DNA from: Paenibacillus ginsengarvi
GTDB lineage: Bacteria; Bacillota; Bacilli; Paenibacillales; NBRC-103111
Length of the DNA: 64,000 nt
Direction: 5' to 3'
NCBI RefSeq assembly: GCF_003626695.1
Contig: NZ_RBAH01000001.1
Location: forward strand, 124,001-188,000
Numbering within the stretch: position 1 is the stretch's first letter; each line of letters starts with the position of its first letter. The notes under the pieces are model-generated. The model was not told where the DNA came from and did no database searches. It was given only the letters and a program-made list of their open reading frames with translations. The translations under genes and the position numbers were made by a program. Below are positions 56,293-64,000 of this stretch, one piece after another.

Positions 56293-57594
56293 TTGAAAAC
56301 GGTCGGAATCATTGTCGAGTACAATCCGCTGCACAACGGCCACGTCTATCATTTCGAGCAAAGCAAGCTCGTCTCCGGCACAGATACCGTCGTCGCCGTC
56401 ATGAGCGGCAGCTTCCTGCAGCGGGGCGAACCGGCCATCGTTTGCAAATGGGCGCGTACCGAAATGGCGCTCCGTATGGGCGCCGATCTCGTGCTCGAGC
56501 TGCCGGTCGCTTATTCGACGCAGCCTGCCGAATGGTTCGCCTACGGCGCCATTTCTGCGCTGGAGGCTACGGGCGTCGTCGACGCGTTCTGTTTCGGCAG
56601 CGAAAGCGGCGACCTGGAACTGCTGCGCAGCGCCGCCAGGCGGCTGCATGAGGCGGATAATCGGGAAGCTCCAGATCATGCGGATATGACCGCTGGCTCC
56701 CTTACAGGCTTAGCGCCATCGTTCCAGGACGCCATCCGCAGCCGGCTGAAGAGCGGCTTAAGTTATCCTTCCGCCTATGCTGCCGCCGCAGGCCGCCTAC
56801 TCGCTGAGGAGAGCGAGGAAGACTGGCTCGCCAAACCGAACAACACACTCGGACTGCATTATTTGCTTGCGCTGGAGCGGCTGCACGGTACGATGCGTCC
56901 TTACACGATCCAGCGGCAAAAGGCGGATTACAACCAAACGGACATTTCGGACGAGCGGATTGCCAGCGCAACCGCACTTCGCAAGCTGCTGTCGGGCGAA
57001 GCCGATACGGAAGCGGTCCGCCCCTTCGTGCCGGCGTATACGAGACGTATTCTGCAGCGGGAATGGGAAGCCGGACGAGCTCCGGTCAGTTGGGCGAGCT
57101 TTTATGCGCCGTTGTTCGCGCGCCTGGCCGTAACGTCTCCGTCCGAAATGGCCGAGTTCGGGGAAGTAACGGAAGGGCTCGAGCACCGCATCGCCCGCTG
57201 CTTGCACGAAGTGCAGCCGTCCGCAGGCGAGCCCTTCGAGCAGTTGATGCAGGCTTTAAAGACGAAGCGGTACACGCGAACGAAACTGCAGCGGATGATG
57301 ACCAGAATTTTATTGAACCACCGTAAAATCGACCTGTCGCCCGATCTTCTGCGCGGCGGGGTTCCGTACTTGCGCGTGCTCGGTTTTACGGCCGCAGGAC
57401 AAGCGCTGCTCAAAGCGATGAGGAAAACGGCGTCCGTGCCGGTCGTCACGAAAGCGGCGTCATTCCGTCACCCGTTCCTCGACATGGACATCCGTTCGGC
57501 GACGGTGCACGCTTCGGCTTATCGGCAGCCCTCGAAAGCCGAGCTGTTCCGGGACTATTACGAGCCTCCCGTTCGGCTGGCGGACGAAGTCTGA
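56293..57594 (+). CDS. tmcAL: tRNA(Met) cytidine acetate ligase TmcAL (YlbM)
   Basis: TmcAL makes N4-acetylcytidine at the wobble base of elongator tRNA-Met from acetate and ATP. The 433-residue protein has the nucleotidyltransferase start VGIIVEYNPLHNGHVYHFEQ with HxGH-like NGH near 15-17, VAVMSGSFLQRGEPAIVCKW near 34-53 and LPVAYSTQPAEWFAYGAISA near 70. The start is TTG after GAGGAG. It diverges from yceD, as ylbM does from ylbN in B. subtilis. Confidence 0.94.
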   Translation: MKTVGIIVEYNPLHNGHVYHFEQSKLVSGTDTVVAVMSGSFLQRGEPAIVCKWARTEMALRMGADLVLELPVAYSTQPAEWFAYGAISALEATGVVDAFCFGSESGDLELLRSAARRLHEADNREAPDHADMTAGSLTGLAPSFQDAIRSRLKSGLSYPSAYAAAAGRLLAEESEEDWLAKPNNTLGLHYLLALERLHGTMRPYTIQRQKADYNQTDISDERIASATALRKLLSGEADTEAVRPFVPAYTRRILQREWEAGRAPVSWASFYAPLFARLAVTSPSEMAEFGEVTEGLEHRIARCLHEVQPSAGEPFEQLMQALKTKRYTRTKLQRMMTRILLNHRKIDLSPDLLRGGVPYLRVLGFTAAGQALLKAMRKTASVPVVTKAASFRHPFLDMDIRSATVHASAYRQPSKAELFRDYYEPPVRLADEV

Positions 57595-57651
57595 TGCGCG
57601 GCTGAAGCTGGATCAGACCCGTCCTCGCTCGGGTCGGACTCGCGCCGTGCC

Positions 57652-58788
57652 TTACGCCTTAGGCTTCAAGCTTTCCAGATAACGTACGGCTTCTTCCAGC
57701 GTCGCCACGGGAACCACTTTCATCTTCGAATCGATTTTTTTCGCCTGATCGGCCGCATCGGAAGCGTTCGGCACATCCGCGGCCAAATTGCACTCGCCCA
57801 TCTTGCGGTCGACCGGAGCGAAAAAGATGTCCGCTTTCTCCCGGTCCGCGGCGACGATTTTTTGCCGGATGCCGCCGATCGAGCAGACGTTGCCGCTGGG
57901 ATCGATCGTCCCCGTTCCGGCAATCCGGTACGATTTCGTCAAATCTCCGGGCGTCAGCTGGTTATAGATCTCGAGCGAAAACAGCAGTCCGGCCGACGGC
58001 CCGCCGATTTCGCCGGCATCGATCGTTACCTTCTTATCGCTCCGCTCGGGTGTTATGCCGAGCAGCTCCGCCGTCGATATGCCGAAGCCGATGCGGCCGC
58101 CGCTTGCCGGCGCGCTTCCCGCCGCGCTGTTTTTCCCGTGTTCCTTATCGATGGCGTCCAGGTCTTTCAGCGTGACCGATACCGTTTTCTCCGTCTTGCC
58201 GCGTTTTACTACTACATCGACCGCTTCCTCCGCCTTATGCAGCTTCAGCTCATTCACGATGTCCTCATGCTTCAGCACCGGCTTGGAGGCGACCTGCAAT
58301 ATTTTATCCCCGGGCAGAAGAATGCCGTAGGCCGGATACTCCTTGATCGTCTGCATCACCAGCACGCCTTGGGAATCGATGCGAAACGGTATGTTCGCCT
58401 GCTTGTAGGCGGCCTGAATCGAACTGCTCTGCGAGTCGAGCATCACATATTCCTGCCGGGTCGAATATTCCTGCTCCGTACTGCCCCGCAGCACTTCTTC
58501 CTTCTTGCGGATTTCCGTATTCGGACTTAATTTGGCGAGCACAAAACTTAGGATGCTTGAGCGGCCCATGGACACCGTCGTGAGCATAAAGGCCCCTTTT
58601 TCCTCCGGATCCCCGTTCTCCACCTTCACCATCGGCTTAAGCTCCTCTGCGGTGCCAGGCTTGTAGATGTAATAGGGAACGGGTATGAAATAAAACGCAT
58701 AAGCCAGCGTGATTGTAAGGAGAAACGAAGAAAGAAAGCCACGCGACCATTTCAGCTTGCTGCGTTCTCTGTAGCGACTGTCGATCAT
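57652..58788 (-). CDS. ylbL: YlbL: PDZ-Lon-type membrane protease
   Basis: A 378-residue membrane protease (SepM/YlbL type). It has one N-terminal transmembrane helix (about 19-38), a strand-rich stretch, a PDZ-like domain (AYGILLPGDKILQVASKPVL near 152) and a Lon-like catalytic domain with Ser in EIGGPSAGLLFSLEIYNQL near 264 and Lys in GGIRQKIVAADREKADIFF near 310. In B. subtilis YlbL has been linked to degradation of the division inhibitor YneA. It converges with tmcAL. Confidence 0.9.
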   Translation of the reverse strand: MIDSRYRERSKLKWSRGFLSSFLLTITLAYAFYFIPVPYYIYKPGTAEELKPMVKVENGDPEEKGAFMLTTVSMGRSSILSFVLAKLSPNTEIRKKEEVLRGSTEQEYSTRQEYVMLDSQSSSIQAAYKQANIPFRIDSQGVLVMQTIKEYPAYGILLPGDKILQVASKPVLKHEDIVNELKLHKAEEAVDVVVKRGKTEKTVSVTLKDLDAIDKEHGKNSAAGSAPASGGRIGFGISTAELLGITPERSDKKVTIDAGEIGGPSAGLLFSLEIYNQLTPGDLTKSYRIAGTGTIDPSGNVCSIGGIRQKIVAADREKADIFFAPVDRKMGECNLAADVPNASDAADQAKKIDSKMKVVPVATLEEAVRYLESLKPKA

Positions 58789-58899
58789 GCTTGTTGCTCC
58801 TTCCAGACTGGTAGCCGGGCGAATCAGGCCGGGCTTGGTCTAAAGCGCCCCCGCCTCGCGTAAACATGTACCACTTGACCCTATGCGGAGGCGATCGCA

Positions 58900-60180
58900 A
58901 TGCGACTTTGGACGTTTCACGCAAGAAGCCGCGAATATACCGCTGCGCTTGCGGTGCTGACGGCCCTATTGGTGCTTTCGATATTGTTGTTTCCGGAACG
59001 TGCGTTTAAGTCCTCTCTCGGCGGATTAACGATATGGTGGAACATCGTGTTCCCTTCCCTGCTGCCGTTTCTGATGCTTGGCGAGCTGATGAACGGCTTC
59101 GGAGCGACACGCGCGATCGGCACCTTGCTCGAGCCTTTGGCCCGCCTGCTGTTTCGTTTCCCCGGAATCGGCGGCTGGGCGATTGCGCTCGGCGCCGTAG
59201 CCGGGATGCCCACAGGAGCGGAAATGGCCGGCAAGCTTCGCCGGGACGGGCTCGTCAGCCGCGAGGAAGGGGAACGCATCCTGGTAGTTTCCCACGTGGC
59301 CAGCCCTTTTTTCGTGCTGACGGTCATAGGAGCCGGGTTTCTGCATAGCGCCGAGACCGGAGCGATCATTGCCATCGTTCACTACGCGTCCGCTATCGGG
59401 ACGGGGCTGTTGCTCCGCCTGTTCCAGCGCGACACACGACCCGCTATCGGGAACCCGGCAGCTCGAAGCTCCAGCACTGCCGTCAACAATAAACGAACGC
59501 TTCTCTTCCGCGCGTTAGCGGACATGCACCGGGCCCGTCTTGAGGACGGGAGGTCCTTCGGCAAGCTGCTGGGCGATTCGGTATCCGGATCGATCCAAAC
59601 GCTGATGATGATCGGCGGAACGATGATCGTTTTCTCCGTGCTGCTCGGGGTGATCGAAACGGCCGGCGTTGTGCGGGCAGCGGCGGGCCTTGCGTCGCTA
59701 ACCTTTCCGGAAACGACTGCGGCAGCGGATTCGGTTCGCAGCTTCCTCTCCGGTCTGCTGGAGCTGCACATCGGCTCCAACCGGCTCAGCCAAATACCGC
59801 TGTCTGGCGCCTCAATCGCTGCCTTGATCGCCGCAGGGCTCGCCTGGAGCGGCCTCGCAGTGCATGTGCAGGTAAAAACGGCGATCCGCCACACCGATTT
59901 GCGTTATCGCGTCTTTTTGCTGACCCGGCTTGTGCAAGCCGGTTTATCCGTTCTTTTAACCTTCGCGACGTGGCAGCCTTTATCCGCATGGTTCCGCCGG
60001 GCGGAGCCGAGTTTTTTCCAGCCTTCCGCCGCTGCTGCCGAATCCGGCGTTTCCCTGTGGACCGGTTGGTTGACGGCCGCTCCTTATCAAATAATGGGAC
60101 TAGGAACTGTACTCCTAATCGGCATCGGCTTGTCGGTCGTTGTATCCATATGGCAGCGTACGGGAAAATGGGCGGACTGA
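58900..60180 (+). CDS. ylbJ: YlbJ: sporulation integral membrane protein
   Basis: YlbJ is a polytopic membrane protein needed for late sporulation in B. subtilis. The 426-residue protein has several hydrophobic helices (about 16-32, 38-62, 90-110, 125-160, 225-245, 300-320, 330-355, 390-415), a GAVAGMPTGAEMAGKLRRDG segment near 98-117 and SHVASPFFVLTVIGAGFLHS near 130. It belongs to the nucleoside-transporter-like (Gate-domain) family. The SD is GGAGGCG. It diverges from ylbL. Confidence 0.92.
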   Translation: MRLWTFHARSREYTAALAVLTALLVLSILLFPERAFKSSLGGLTIWWNIVFPSLLPFLMLGELMNGFGATRAIGTLLEPLARLLFRFPGIGGWAIALGAVAGMPTGAEMAGKLRRDGLVSREEGERILVVSHVASPFFVLTVIGAGFLHSAETGAIIAIVHYASAIGTGLLLRLFQRDTRPAIGNPAARSSSTAVNNKRTLLFRALADMHRARLEDGRSFGKLLGDSVSGSIQTLMMIGGTMIVFSVLLGVIETAGVVRAAAGLASLTFPETTAAADSVRSFLSGLLELHIGSNRLSQIPLSGASIAALIAAGLAWSGLAVHVQVKTAIRHTDLRYRVFLLTRLVQAGLSVLLTFATWQPLSAWFRRAEPSFFQPSAAAAESGVSLWTGWLTAAPYQIMGLGTVLLIGIGLSVVVSIWQRTGKWAD

Positions 60181-60213
60181 CCTTCACTGATCGCCCGGTA
60201 CGGCCGGTCTCGC

Positions 60214-61291
<1,078 letters not shown>

Positions 61292-61473
61292 GGTAGTCCC
61301 CCGTTCTCTCTGTACCACACTTGAAGTATGTAATTTCCGCTTTGTTCCGGCAACGGTCTTTCCCTTGCCGCCTGCGGCATTCCTGCTGCTATCGTAACAT
61401 ATTCTGCAACAGAACCACAAAATTTCAGCGGCATAGGTATATCTTTTTCCAGGTACGGGAATATTGAAGATAT

Positions 61474-61622
61474 CGACATCCAACCAATGTCGTAGACAAC
61501 CGCGGAGAAGGCTTACGTTTCCCCATAAGCTCTTCGTCCGGTTTCTCCTCTCCCATGAAGGAGTTCGCGCAAGCGGGCTCCGAGACCTTGATCCGCTTTC
61601 CCTTGTGGGAAGCGGTTTTTTT
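61474..61622 (+). ncRNA. Candidate structured RNA ending in a terminator
   Basis: Successive plus-strand hairpins: CGACAT/ATGTCG (61474-61492); a long bipartite stem AACCG-GAAG-GCTTA with TAAGC-CTTC-CGGTT (61498-61543); a stem GGAG-CGC-GCAA-GCG-CTCC with a GNRA loop (61560-61581); and a strong terminator (61593-61622). No plus-strand gene ends upstream within 1.2 kb, and the next plus-strand gene is 270 nt further on. No known riboswitch motif was recognised. It could be an independent small RNA or a terminated leader. Confidence 0.45.
61593..61622 (+). terminator. Strong intrinsic terminator without an upstream gene
   Basis: CCGCTTTCC pairs with GGGAAGCGG (one G-U), short loop, then seven T on the plus strand. 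The minus strand has no T run. The only plus-strand gene to the left, ylbJ, ends 1.4 kb away. Confidence 0.88.
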
Positions 61623-61682
61623 ATGGTTAAGAGCGACGTGAATTTCTTCATATTCGCAAATTGGATACGAATTGGGGAAGAA

Positions 61683-61757
61683 ATTCGGCGAAGGGGCTTT
61701 CCAATAAGTCCCCCCAATATAAAAGGGGCACATCACCCCGACCAGTCATCGCCGAAT
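61683..61757. repeat. Three-armed inverted repeat
   Basis: ATTCGGCGA (61683-61691) pairs exactly with TCGCCGAAT (61749-61757). Inside are two further stems, GGGG/CCCC at 61693-61713 and GGGG/CCCC at 61725-61739, so the piece can fold as a three-way junction. It holds no reading frame. It may be part of a leader for the following gene or a mobile-element remnant. Confidence 0.5.
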
Positions 61758-61893
61758 AGATTGCTCGGATTAACGTGGTATTGCGGCCTTCGAAGCACAA
61801 ACCAAAAAACATGGTGAAAAATGGAATAGATATTTAGCCTAAATGATCGCAACCTACAAGTGAATCCTAAAACAATTTGGAGGAGATTGAGTT

Positions 61894-62139
61894 ATGAGAA
61901 AACTTTTCATGGCCACATTTGTTCTGTCTTTCGGTTTGTTTCTGTCTCAACCTACATTTGCCGAAGGTACACCTACTGACAATGCAATTGCTGTAAACAC
62001 CACGATGAACAATGCAACCAACACGACTCACGCCTACGCTACAGACAATAGGAATAACAATAATTGGGGCTGGCTTGGTTTAGCAGGTCTTTTAGGATTA
62101 GCTGGAATGAGAAATCGTTCGAAGGATCCTCAAAAATGA
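61894..62139 (+). CDS. Secreted WGxxGW-type small protein
   Basis: An 81-residue protein. It has a signal peptide (MRKLFMATFVLSFGLFLSQP then TFAEG, cleavage near residue 23), a short Asn/Thr/Ala-rich mature part and a C-terminal NNWGWLGLAGLLGLAG hydrophobic stretch followed by RNRSKDPQK. This ending fits the WGxxGW-CTERM-like family of Bacillales, a short Trp-Gly motif plus hydrophobic helix and basic tail thought to act as a sorting signal. The SD GGAGGAG is strong. Function unknown. The gene is more AT-rich than the ylb block, suggesting later acquisition. Confidence 0.75.
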   Translation: MRKLFMATFVLSFGLFLSQPTFAEGTPTDNAIAVNTTMNNATNTTHAYATDNRNNNNWGWLGLAGLLGLAGMRNRSKDPQK

Positions 62140-62168
62140 GGGTTTTGAACTAGAATAACCCGTGTATT

Positions 62169-62198
62169 TTGAGGTAATGATAACAACCGGTTTACAAT
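62169..62198 (+). promoter_or_regulatory. Promoter upstream of the DUF3231 gene
   Basis: TTGAGG (-35) and TACAAT (-10), spaced 18 nt. Transcription would start only about 15 nt before the ATG, close to the AAGGAG SD, so the leader would be very short; a sporulation sigma factor may be used instead. Confidence 0.4.
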
Positions 62199-62219
62199 AC
62201 AAGTAAGGAGCTGTTATTA

Positions 62220-62738
62220 ATGGGGATTTTAAGTGGCAATCCTAAAGATCAGCCTTTGCATTACGGAGAAGCCTTTGATCTGTGGGCTTTCTCAATGAAA
62301 GCAAAAGGTTGTATTTCCGTCTATCGGGCTTATTCGTACCATGCTGGTGATAAAGAGCTAAAGAAAATTTTGGATGATATGATCAACCAAGCAGAACTGG
62401 AATCCGAAGAATGCGATGAAATCTTGATTCATAACGGGATACCTTCATCCCCTACTCTCCCTGCAAGGCCCGAAGCAAAGCTTGAAGATATTCCCGTCGG
62501 CGCAAGATTTACGGATATCGAAATTGCGTCCATGATTGCCACTGATACAGCTGCAAGTATGGCAATATGCAGCCAGATCATGGGCAAATCGATTCGTGAA
62601 GATATTGGGGCATTATTTGGTAAATATCATGTCACCAAAGCAGCTCTAGGTTTAAAAATGTTGGAGTTGAGTAAGGAAAAAGGATGGCTAGTGCCACCTC
62701 CTCTACACATGAAACGACCAGAGCTTGTTGAAGCTTAA
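62220..62738 (+). CDS. DUF3231 family protein
   Basis: A 172-residue helical protein resembling DUF3231, a family common in spore-formers and often present as a two-unit bundle; this one has a single unit. Features are HYGEAFDLWAFSMKAKGCIS near 14, YSYHAGDKELKKILDDMINQ near 38, and IEIASMIATDTAASMAICSQ near 99, with His, Glu and Asp residues at helix positions that recall ferritin-like bundles. The SD AAGGAG is 9 nt upstream. Function unknown. Confidence 0.8.
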   Translation: MGILSGNPKDQPLHYGEAFDLWAFSMKAKGCISVYRAYSYHAGDKELKKILDDMINQAELESEECDEILIHNGIPSSPTLPARPEAKLEDIPVGARFTDIEIASMIATDTAASMAICSQIMGKSIREDIGALFGKYHVTKAALGLKMLELSKEKGWLVPPPLHMKRPELVEA

Positions 62739-62750
62739 AGAATTAAATTC

Positions 62751-62800
62751 CGGGGCTGCCCAGAAAGTCAGTGAAAGCTGATACTGGTCCGCCCCGTTTT
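62751..62800 (+). terminator. Terminator after the DUF3231 gene
   Basis: CGGGGC pairs with GCCCCG, with an inner CCAG/CTGG stem, followed by TTTTCTTGTTTTG on the plus strand. Confidence 0.85.
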
Positions 62801-62914
62801 CTTGTTTTGTAAAAAGAAGCACAAAAAAGACGTCTTTTTGGAAAAGGGGCCACGATTTGGACTTCTCATTCCGTACGGCAGAGAAATACTCCGTACGCTC
62901 GGCATAGACGAAAA

Positions 62915-62954
62915 GAAAAACTCCCGCCCGGCACAAGGGCCAAACGGAAGTTTT
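62915..62954 (-). terminator. Terminator of the YjcZ-like gene
   Basis: On the minus strand AAAACTTCCG pairs with CGGGAGTTTT (one G-U), inner GGCCC region, followed by TTTTTC. It lies about 70 nt past the stop of the small gene. Confidence 0.75.
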
Positions 62955-63026
62955 CCAGATGGATCGGGGGAACAATCGCAGGCTGCACATCCCCCATATG
63001 CAGCAGTTCACACATCGTATGGGGCA

Positions 63027-63152
63027 TTAAAAAACAAAAGCTCGCGAGACGATGACCAGAAGGATGAAGAGTACCAGGATAACCGCCGTACTGGTTCCCA
63101 GACCGCCACAGCTAAAACCGCCAACTCCACCTATTCCGCCAATACCACTCAT
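63027..63152 (-). CDS. YjcZ-like sporulation micropeptide
   Basis: A 41-residue peptide: a Gly/Ile/Val-rich head (MSGIGGIGGVGGFSCGG) and a single transmembrane helix (TAVILVLFILLVIVSRAFVF), the layout of YjcZ-family sporulation proteins. The start at 63152 is preceded by GGTGGTG at 5 nt; an in-frame ATG at 63167 (after AAAGG) would add MGGEN. The longer open frame to 63308 is not family-like. A terminator follows. Confidence 0.75.
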   Translation of the reverse strand: MSGIGGIGGVGGFSCGGLGTSTAVILVLFILLVIVSRAFVF

Positions 63153-63254
63153 GTTTTCACCACCCATCGTGCCTTTCTGAACTACCTCCACATCGTATGA
63201 GCGAAAAATAAAATGGTTTGGACTAATGTCCGGTAGTGCCGGGGTTTTCTTATA

Positions 63255-63291
63255 TAAAAAAACGCCCTCGTCTGCACAAACGGAGAGCGTT
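63255..63291 (-). terminator. Terminator of the 52-residue Gly-rich gene
   Basis: AACGCTCTCCG pairs imperfectly with CGAGGGCGTT (one bulge), loop of about 10 nt, followed by TTTTTTT on the minus strand. Confidence 0.75.
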
Positions 63292-63337
63292 CGATAATCC
63301 CGCCGCAAAAAAACATCTATACGGCCGATCGTAACCG

Positions 63338-63496
63338 TTAACGGCGCTTTTTCATGACATTGTTGAGTATAGAGGAAATCATCCGTTCCGGACCAATACC
63401 TTTTCTGCGTTTGCCGCCAAAAGACCCCATTCCGCCACCGAAACCGAAGCCCTTGCCCTGCTTGCCATTCAATAGCCCCATAATGCGCTCTAGCAT
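63338..63496 (-). CDS. Gly-rich basic micropeptide (52 aa)
   Basis: The frame starts MLERIMGLLNGKQGKGFGFG, continues with GGGMGSFGGKRRKGIG and ends SSILNNVMKKRR. It has a strong SD (GGAGGTGATTCC directly before ATG) and a terminator about 50 nt after the stop. It has no membrane helix; a basic, Gly-rich peptide like this could bind nucleic acid or be a spore component, but nothing in the sequence decides this. It is not recognised as a named family. Confidence 0.65.
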   Translation of the reverse strand: MLERIMGLLNGKQGKGFGFGGGMGSFGGKRRKGIGPERMISSILNNVMKKRR

Positions 63497-63748
63497 GGAA
63501 TCACCTCCACTTCTTTAAGAATGCTATATCATATGGTGATTCAATTGCTAGAAACACTAGCGCGTATACCGCCCCTCAAGTCTATTTATAGCTTGTTCAT
63601 CGCAGCTTGGCGGGACAAACGCCTAAAACTTCCATTACTTAACGGCCTTAACGACCGCATTTGCCGAAAACGCCGAACAGGGCCTTCCCGTCCTCAGGAA
63701 GACCCTTCCGCTTTTAACCCTCATCCTCCGGCTTTCCGCTGCTTCGCA

Positions 63749-63973
63749 TCAGGACGCCGCTCCACTCTCTTTTTTCAGACTCCATATGGAATTGGTGACA
63801 AGGTCTAAAGCTTCCGATATTTTTAAGGCTGTCAGAAACGTCGGCTCACTCTCCCCTTTGACAATCCGCTTCATGGCAGAACTCGATATCCCTACTTGCT
63901 TGCAGAGCCATTCCTGCTCAATTCCTCTGGAATCGAGAATTTCTTGCAGCCGGCAATCGATTTGATCCACCAT
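63749..63973 (-). CDS. Xre-type helix-turn-helix protein
   Basis: A 74-residue Cro/C1-type HTH protein. EEWLCKQ-like helix 2 is LCKQVGISSSAMKRIVKGES near 23-42, then EPTFLTALKISEALDL, and a short basic tail. It has no extra domain. The SD GAGGTG precedes the ATG. The gene is last on the right; its target is unknown. Confidence 0.85.
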   Translation of the reverse strand: MVDQIDCRLQEILDSRGIEQEWLCKQVGISSSAMKRIVKGESEPTFLTALKISEALDLVTNSIWSLKKESGAAS

Positions 63974-64000
63974 CGTTTCATCACCTCTTCCTAAATCTTC

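Noticed and set aside
61683..61757. tRNA or tRNA-like gene
   Set aside because: The folded piece has three arms, but no T-loop GTTCGA, no anticodon-stem pattern and no CCA end.
62802..63200. 132-codon plus-strand frame
   Set aside because: It runs antisense through two minus-strand terminators and the YjcZ-like gene; the translation is low-complexity and polar.
63521..63808. 95-codon plus-strand frame at the right end
   Set aside because: It overlaps the Xre gene antisense, has no SD, and shows no domain. The gap 63497-63748 appears non-coding, with one weak GC-rich hairpin.

Overview
The window is a chromosomal segment from a Gram-positive, endospore-forming, flagellated bacterium, most likely a member of the Paenibacillaceae. 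The evidence is the gene order, which follows the Bacillus subtilis ylb / fapR / smc / ffh / rpsP / sucCD / topA / codY / fla-che region almost gene for gene. CodY, FapR, RbgA, YlxM, YlbJ, FliY and a FlgE-type short hook protein are all present, and the base composition is moderately GC-rich. Nearly everything reads on the minus strand, so the biological order runs from right to left.

Right edge (61.3-64.0 kb): a more AT-rich accessory stretch with an apparently unclaimed structured RNA ending in a strong plus-strand terminator, a three-armed inverted repeat, a secreted WGxxGW-type small protein, a DUF3231 protein, a YjcZ-like micropeptide, a 52-residue Gly-rich micropeptide and a Xre-type regulator. 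55.4-61.3 kb is the conserved ylb block: rsmD, coaD, ylbJ, ylbL, tmcAL (ylbM), yceD, rpmF. 44.4-55.3 kb is one long lipid and chromosome block: fapR-plsX-fabH-fabD-fabG-acpP-fabF-rnc-smc-ftsY. A FapR operator lies at its head. Unlike B. subtilis, fabH and fabF sit inside this block.

38.3-43.3 kb is an insertion between ftsY and ylxM-ffh, which are neighbours in B. subtilis. It holds a MerR regulator with a perfect 18-bp palindromic operator, an unknown protein, a ClpP paralogue, a MutS-like ATPase without a mismatch-recognition domain, a lone ribokinase and csaA. 31.3-38.2 kb is the SRP and translation block: ylxM-ffh, rpsP-khpA, rimM-trmD, rplS, lepB, rbgA, rnhB. 28.4-31.2 kb has two flagellar-export relatives (YlqG/FliK-like, YlqH/FlhB-like) and yraN, whose normal start appears to be knocked out of frame by a GGAC triplication. 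comM (plus strand), a zinc-ribbon protein and sucCD follow. The sucCD leader looks like an attenuator.

15.4-23.5 kb carries dprA, topA, trmFO, hslV, hslU and codY. xerC/codV, expected between trmFO and hslV, is absent. The intergenic gaps here and near rpsP carry copies of a dispersed hairpin repeat of about 51 nt. 1-15.2 kb is the head of the fla/che operon: flgB, flgC, fliE, fliF-fliK with ylxF, flgD, the TIGR02530 protein, flgE, flbD, fliL, fliM, fliY, cheY, fliO and the first codons of fliP, which runs off the left edge. The genes are tightly packed, often with ATGA or TAATG stop/start overlaps, so translational coupling is likely.

No rRNA, tRNA, insertion sequence, prophage or CRISPR array was seen. 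All calls come from reading the sequence and remembered family features; no database search was run.
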